A DNA stretch of 33,812 nucleotides from JAICLL01 sp035252155 (GTDB lineage Bacteria > Planctomycetota > Planctomycetia > Pirellulales > JAICIG01). This document shows positions 31,687-33,812 of the stretch, piece by piece. The notes under the pieces were generated by a model. The model did no database searches. It saw only the letters and a program-made list of their open reading frames with translations, and was not told where the DNA came from. The stretch's first letter is position 1. Every line of letters starts with the position of its first letter. The position numbers and the translations under genes were made by a program. The DNA lies in NCBI GenBank assembly GCA_035252155.1, contig DATFDL010000380.1, positions 1 to 33,812 of the forward strand, in the 5' to 3' direction.

Positions 31687-31901
31687 CCCGAGCCCAGTCC
31701 GCGCGTGTCCTTCGGCTCCAGCCGGCTGGCCCGCAGATTTTCGCGCTGAATCGCCTCGTACACCTCTTGCCGGTGGACGGGGATCTCGGTCGGGGCGTTG
31801 ATGCCCAGCCGCACCTTGTCTCCGCGAATATCGACGATCGTGATGACGATGTTGTCACCGATCATGATGCTTTCGTCGCGTTGTCTCGACAACACAAGCA
31901 T
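31644..31901 (-). CDS. csrA: Carbon storage regulator CsrA with repeat-derived tail
   Basis: RNA-binding translational regulator. The first about 62 residues are a complete CsrA: MLVLSRQRDESIMIGD, ITIVDIRGDKVRLGINAP, IPVHRQEVYEAIQREN, including the beta-1 LSR motif and the R-x-E-V-Y segment (R44-Q-E-V-Y) that contact RNA. CsrA homodimers bind GGA-containing hairpins over ribosome sites; in Bacillus the target is flagellin mRNA. AAGGAG lies six bases before the ATG. Total length is 85, longer than the usual 60-75, because the final KEVRGRRPEAREE is encoded by the heptad array. The gene follows fliW by 30 bases, the standard regulatory pair. The tail is unlikely to contribute to the core fold. 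Confidence 0.95.
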   Translation of the reverse strand: MLVLSRQRDESIMIGDNIVITIVDIRGDKVRLGINAPTEIPVHRQEVYEAIQRENLRASRLEPKDTRGLGSGKEVRGRRPEAREE

Positions 31902-31931
31902 CGTTGGCTCCTTGGGGCGCGTGTCGCGCGG

Positions 31932-32372
31932 TTAGGCGCTCTTTTTCAAGGGGGCGGGCGTGTGGGCCAATTCATAACACAGCGGTTGGTCGCCATTGGC
32001 CACGACCTGGCGGCCCAGCCGGCGCTGCAAGTTGATCACAACCGGCGCCTTCAGGTTCAGCGTGATCGCCCGGTCGTTTTTGCCGACGACGACAAGCACT
32101 TGGGCGTCTTTCACGTCGTCCAGCTCCAGCGGAGCCAGTTCGCTGCGGTACACCCGAAACTGATAGTTCGGCACAAACCGCCGCGGGCTGACCACCGCCA
32201 AGGCGACTTCCGCTCGCGAGGTGCATTGCAGCCAGCCCAGTGCGCTGGTTTCGGCATCGGCCAACAGCACCCAATGCTTGCAGTCTTCCATGCCGGGCAA
32301 GCCATTGGCAAAGCGAATCAGGTCTTCCGGCTCGACCTCCAACGGCCCAAAGCGGGTGGTTCTGATTTGCAT
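31932..32372 (-). CDS. fliW: Flagellar assembly factor FliW
   Basis: 146 residues from the ATG at 32372, with AAGGA six bases upstream; the ATG at 32402 would add ten residues without family similarity. Family features are the start QIRTTRFGPLEVEPEDLIRFANGLPG, HWVLLADAETSALGWLQC and the strand around VLVVVGKNDRAITLNLKAPVVINLQRRLGRQVV, all normal for FliW. FliW binds CsrA and also binds flagellin; when flagellin is secreted FliW is freed and relieves CsrA repression of flagellin translation. First gene of the flagellar block in this window, in a short operon with csrA. Confidence 0.95.
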   Translation of the reverse strand: MQIRTTRFGPLEVEPEDLIRFANGLPGMEDCKHWVLLADAETSALGWLQCTSRAEVALAVVSPRRFVPNYQFRVYRSELAPLELDDVKDAQVLVVVGKNDRAITLNLKAPVVINLQRRLGRQVVANGDQPLCYELAHTPAPLKKSA

Positions 32373-32783
32373 CGCAAGTCCTTCGCGTAGAACGGAATTC
32401 ATTCCGTTTGCCGTACATCATCCCTGGGGGCGGTTGGCCAAGCAGCGACGCTCTCGCGCCGCTTAGCATCGCACATGGCTTAAATCGGCTGCCCCACTGG
32501 CGGGAATCAAGGAAAAGGGGTCGGGATTCAGGGGTCGGGGGTCGGGGTTTAGCGGCACCGGGTGGGCCAGGCTGCAAGCATCACTATTGCCGGGGCGGAG
32601 GACATTGCGGCAAATTTACCGGTTTTGACTTTTTCATTTTACATTTTTACTTGTCCGATCCCCGTAGTCCCGAGGCCCAATTCTCCAGCCCCGAGACCCC
32701 AGCCCCGACGTCTTCGTTCTATATTACCAGTGGCATTCGTCCCGGCCACCCGCTGATCCGGCAGCGGCGAGGGAGAAAAAGGC
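32373..32783. other. Divergent intergenic region between fliW and the acyltransferase gene
   Basis: Contains the GGGGTCG heptad arrays at 32517-32711. The promoters of both flanking genes should lie here but I cannot assign them. No RNA gene is recognisable. Confidence 0.5.
32517..32711. repeat. GGGGTCG heptanucleotide arrays, inverted pair
   Basis: GGGGTCG, GGATTCA, GGGGTCG, GGGGTCG and GGGTTTA run forward at 32517-32551. Inverse-type units CCAGCCC, CGAGACC, CCAGCCC, CGACGTC lie at 32684-32711, with a looser CCCCGTAGTCCCGAGG stretch before them. Confidence 0.65.
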
Positions 32784-33812
32784 GTGACGCAAGAACACCG
32801 CACTCAATCGGCGCCGGGCAGTACGCAGCGTCTCGCGGCGCTCGATGCCTACCGTGGCTTCGTGATGCTCGTGATGGCGAGCGCCGGTTTTGGTTTGCCG
32901 CAGGTCGCAAAGCACTTTCCCGACAGTCGCGCGTGGCAATTTCTCGGTGCTCAGTTTGCTCATTCGCAATGGGTTGGCGCCACCCTTTGGGATTTGGTCC
33001 AGCCGTCGTTCATGTTCATTGTCGGCGTCTCGGTGGCCTTTTCGTGGGGCCGCCGCTGCGCCGAGGGCCAAGCCTACTCGGCGATGCTGGCCCACGCGAT
33101 TTACCGCTCGTTCGCGCTGGTGCTTTTGGGGGTAATGATCCAATCGCAATCGACCACGCCGAATAACTACGTCTTGACCAATGTGTTGAGCCAAATCGGG
33201 CTGGGATACCTTTTTCTCTTCCTGCTTTGCAATCGGCGACCGGCCTGGCAAGCCGCGGCGGCCGTTTTGATCTTGGTCGGCGACTGGGCCCTTTTTTACA
33301 GCTACCCTACGCCGCCGCCAGATTTTGATTACAGCACGGTGGGCGTGCCCGCCGATTGGCCTCACTTGCAGGGAATCGAAGCGCATTGGGATAAAAACAC
33401 CAATGTGGCCGCCGCCGTCGATCGGGTCGTTTTGAACTGGTTTCGTCGTGATAGCCGGTTTCTGTATCATGGCGGGGGTTATGCGACGCTCAATTTCGTG
33501 CCCTCGCTGGGCACGATGATTTTTGGGCTTTTGGCGGGCGGGTTGTTGTGCGGCAAACGATCGCCACGGCAAAAGCTGCTCGCTCTCTGCGGCGCCGGTT
33601 TTTTGTGCCTGGGCGTCGGCGCGGCGATTTCGGCGCTCGGCGTCTGCCCGTTGGTGAAGCGCATCTGGACGCCCTCGTGGGCGGTCTTCAGCGCCGGCTG
33701 GTCGTTCCTGCTATTAGCCGCGTTTTACGTCGTGATGGATATTTGTGGCTATCGCCGCGCCGCTTGGCCCCTCAGGATTTTGGGAATGAATTCATTTGCG
33801 GCGTACTACCTG
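32784..33812 (+). CDS. Membrane acyltransferase-like protein, HGSNAT/NagX type (3' end cut by window)
   Basis: 343 codons are present and the frame is still open at the window end. The start is the GTG at 32784, with GGGAG eight bases upstream. The N-terminus reads RLAALDAYRGFVMLVMASAG, the hallmark of the heparan-alpha-glucosaminide N-acetyltransferase-like family (DUF5009 / COG4299, also YeiB-like), followed by WDLVQPSFMFIVGVSVAFSW. At least seven membrane segments are visible. These inner-membrane proteins are thought to move an acyl group onto sugars across the membrane; the bacterial substrates are mostly unknown. A loop of about 80 residues with DFDYSTVGVPADWPHLQGIEAHWDKNTN lies between segments, as is usual in planctomycete members. 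A long overlapping frame starting at 32408 is a shadow. Confidence 0.88.
   Translation, partial: MTQEHRTQSAPGSTQRLAALDAYRGFVMLVMASAGFGLPQVAKHFPDSRAWQFLGAQFAHSQWVGATLWDLVQPSFMFIVGVSVAFSWGRRCAEGQAYSAMLAHAIYRSFALVLLGVMIQSQSTTPNNYVLTNVLSQIGLGYLFLFLLCNRRPAWQAAAAVLILVGDWALFYSYPTPPPDFDYSTVGVPADWPHLQGIEAHWDKNTNVAAAVDRVVLNWFRRDSRFLYHGGGYATLNFVPSLGTMIFGLLAGGLLCGKRSPRQKLLALCGAGFLCLGVGAAISALGVCPLVKRIWTPSWAVFSAGWSFLLLAAFYVVMDICGYRRAAWPLRILGMNSFAAYYL

Noticed and set aside
32408..33166. Plus-strand frame of 252 codons at the right end
   Set aside because: It covers the heptad arrays and then overlaps the acyltransferase in another frame. The frame starting at 32784 has the membrane segments and the family N-terminus.

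Overview
The window looks like chromosome of a planctomycete, probably of the Pirellulales type. The evidence is high GC content, Ser/Thr kinases including one fused to a large ATPase region, a Tat-exported sugar-isomerase-like protein, a Uma2-family protein, the futalosine menaquinone gene mqnD, and long secreted or membrane proteins without close textbook homologues. This placement is inferred from gene content; no rRNA or tRNA gene is visible. Nothing resembling a prophage, plasmid, CRISPR array or transposase is present.

Layout. 1-7.0 kb: a Ser/Thr kinase cut by the left edge (minus), an unrecognised secreted protein (minus), and a 1,274-residue kinase-ATPase signalling protein (plus). 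7.4-13.6 kb, all plus: an FAD-dependent phytoene-desaturase-like oxidoreductase, a YceI-family secreted protein, a polytopic membrane protein, UDP-GlcNAc 2-epimerase (wecB), a GmhB-like HAD phosphatase and a Uma2 protein. 13.6-17.9 kb, minus: a four-gene TroABCD-type manganese/zinc ABC importer, in which both permeases carry a cytoplasmic extension resembling a DtxR/MntR repressor. Its promoter has a palindrome placed exactly between the -35 and -10 boxes. 18.2-22.6 kb: a membrane-anchored coiled-coil protein, a Tat-exported isomerase-like protein, a broken small gene, an alpha/beta-hydrolase-like protein whose nucleophile serine is replaced by glycine, and a PPC/DUF296 protein. 22.9-24.7 kb: a thioredoxin-like protein, a small membrane protein and mqnD. 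25.0-32.4 kb, minus: a flagellar filament module in the order fliW-csrA-flagellin-fliD-fliS, with an exceptionally large flagellin (919 residues) and filament cap (946 residues). The window ends inside an HGSNAT/NagX-like membrane acyltransferase (plus).

How the genes work together. The flagellar block holds the filament protein, its cap, its secretion chaperone, and the CsrA/FliW pair that in other bacteria balances flagellin translation. The tro operon forms a complete importer: lipoprotein receptor, ATPase and two permeases. No free-standing DtxR/TroR regulator is visible beside it; the regulator-like module is instead fused to the permeases. wecB and the GmhB-like phosphatase probably supply sugar precursors for envelope polysaccharide.

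The most unusual layer lies between the genes. Nearly every longer spacer holds small hairpin repeats. Many start with GTAG (or GTRG) and occur as inverted pairs, with loops that stay constant (CTCCGT, CTTGT/CTTGC) while the stems change in a compensating way. This resembles REP/REPIN elements, but no RAYT transposase is in the window. A second class consists of heptanucleotide-periodic arrays arranged as inverted pairs, several starting at or within a few bases of a stop codon. Two repeats have entered coding sequence: one supplies the tail of CsrA, another the last codons and stop of a small membrane protein.
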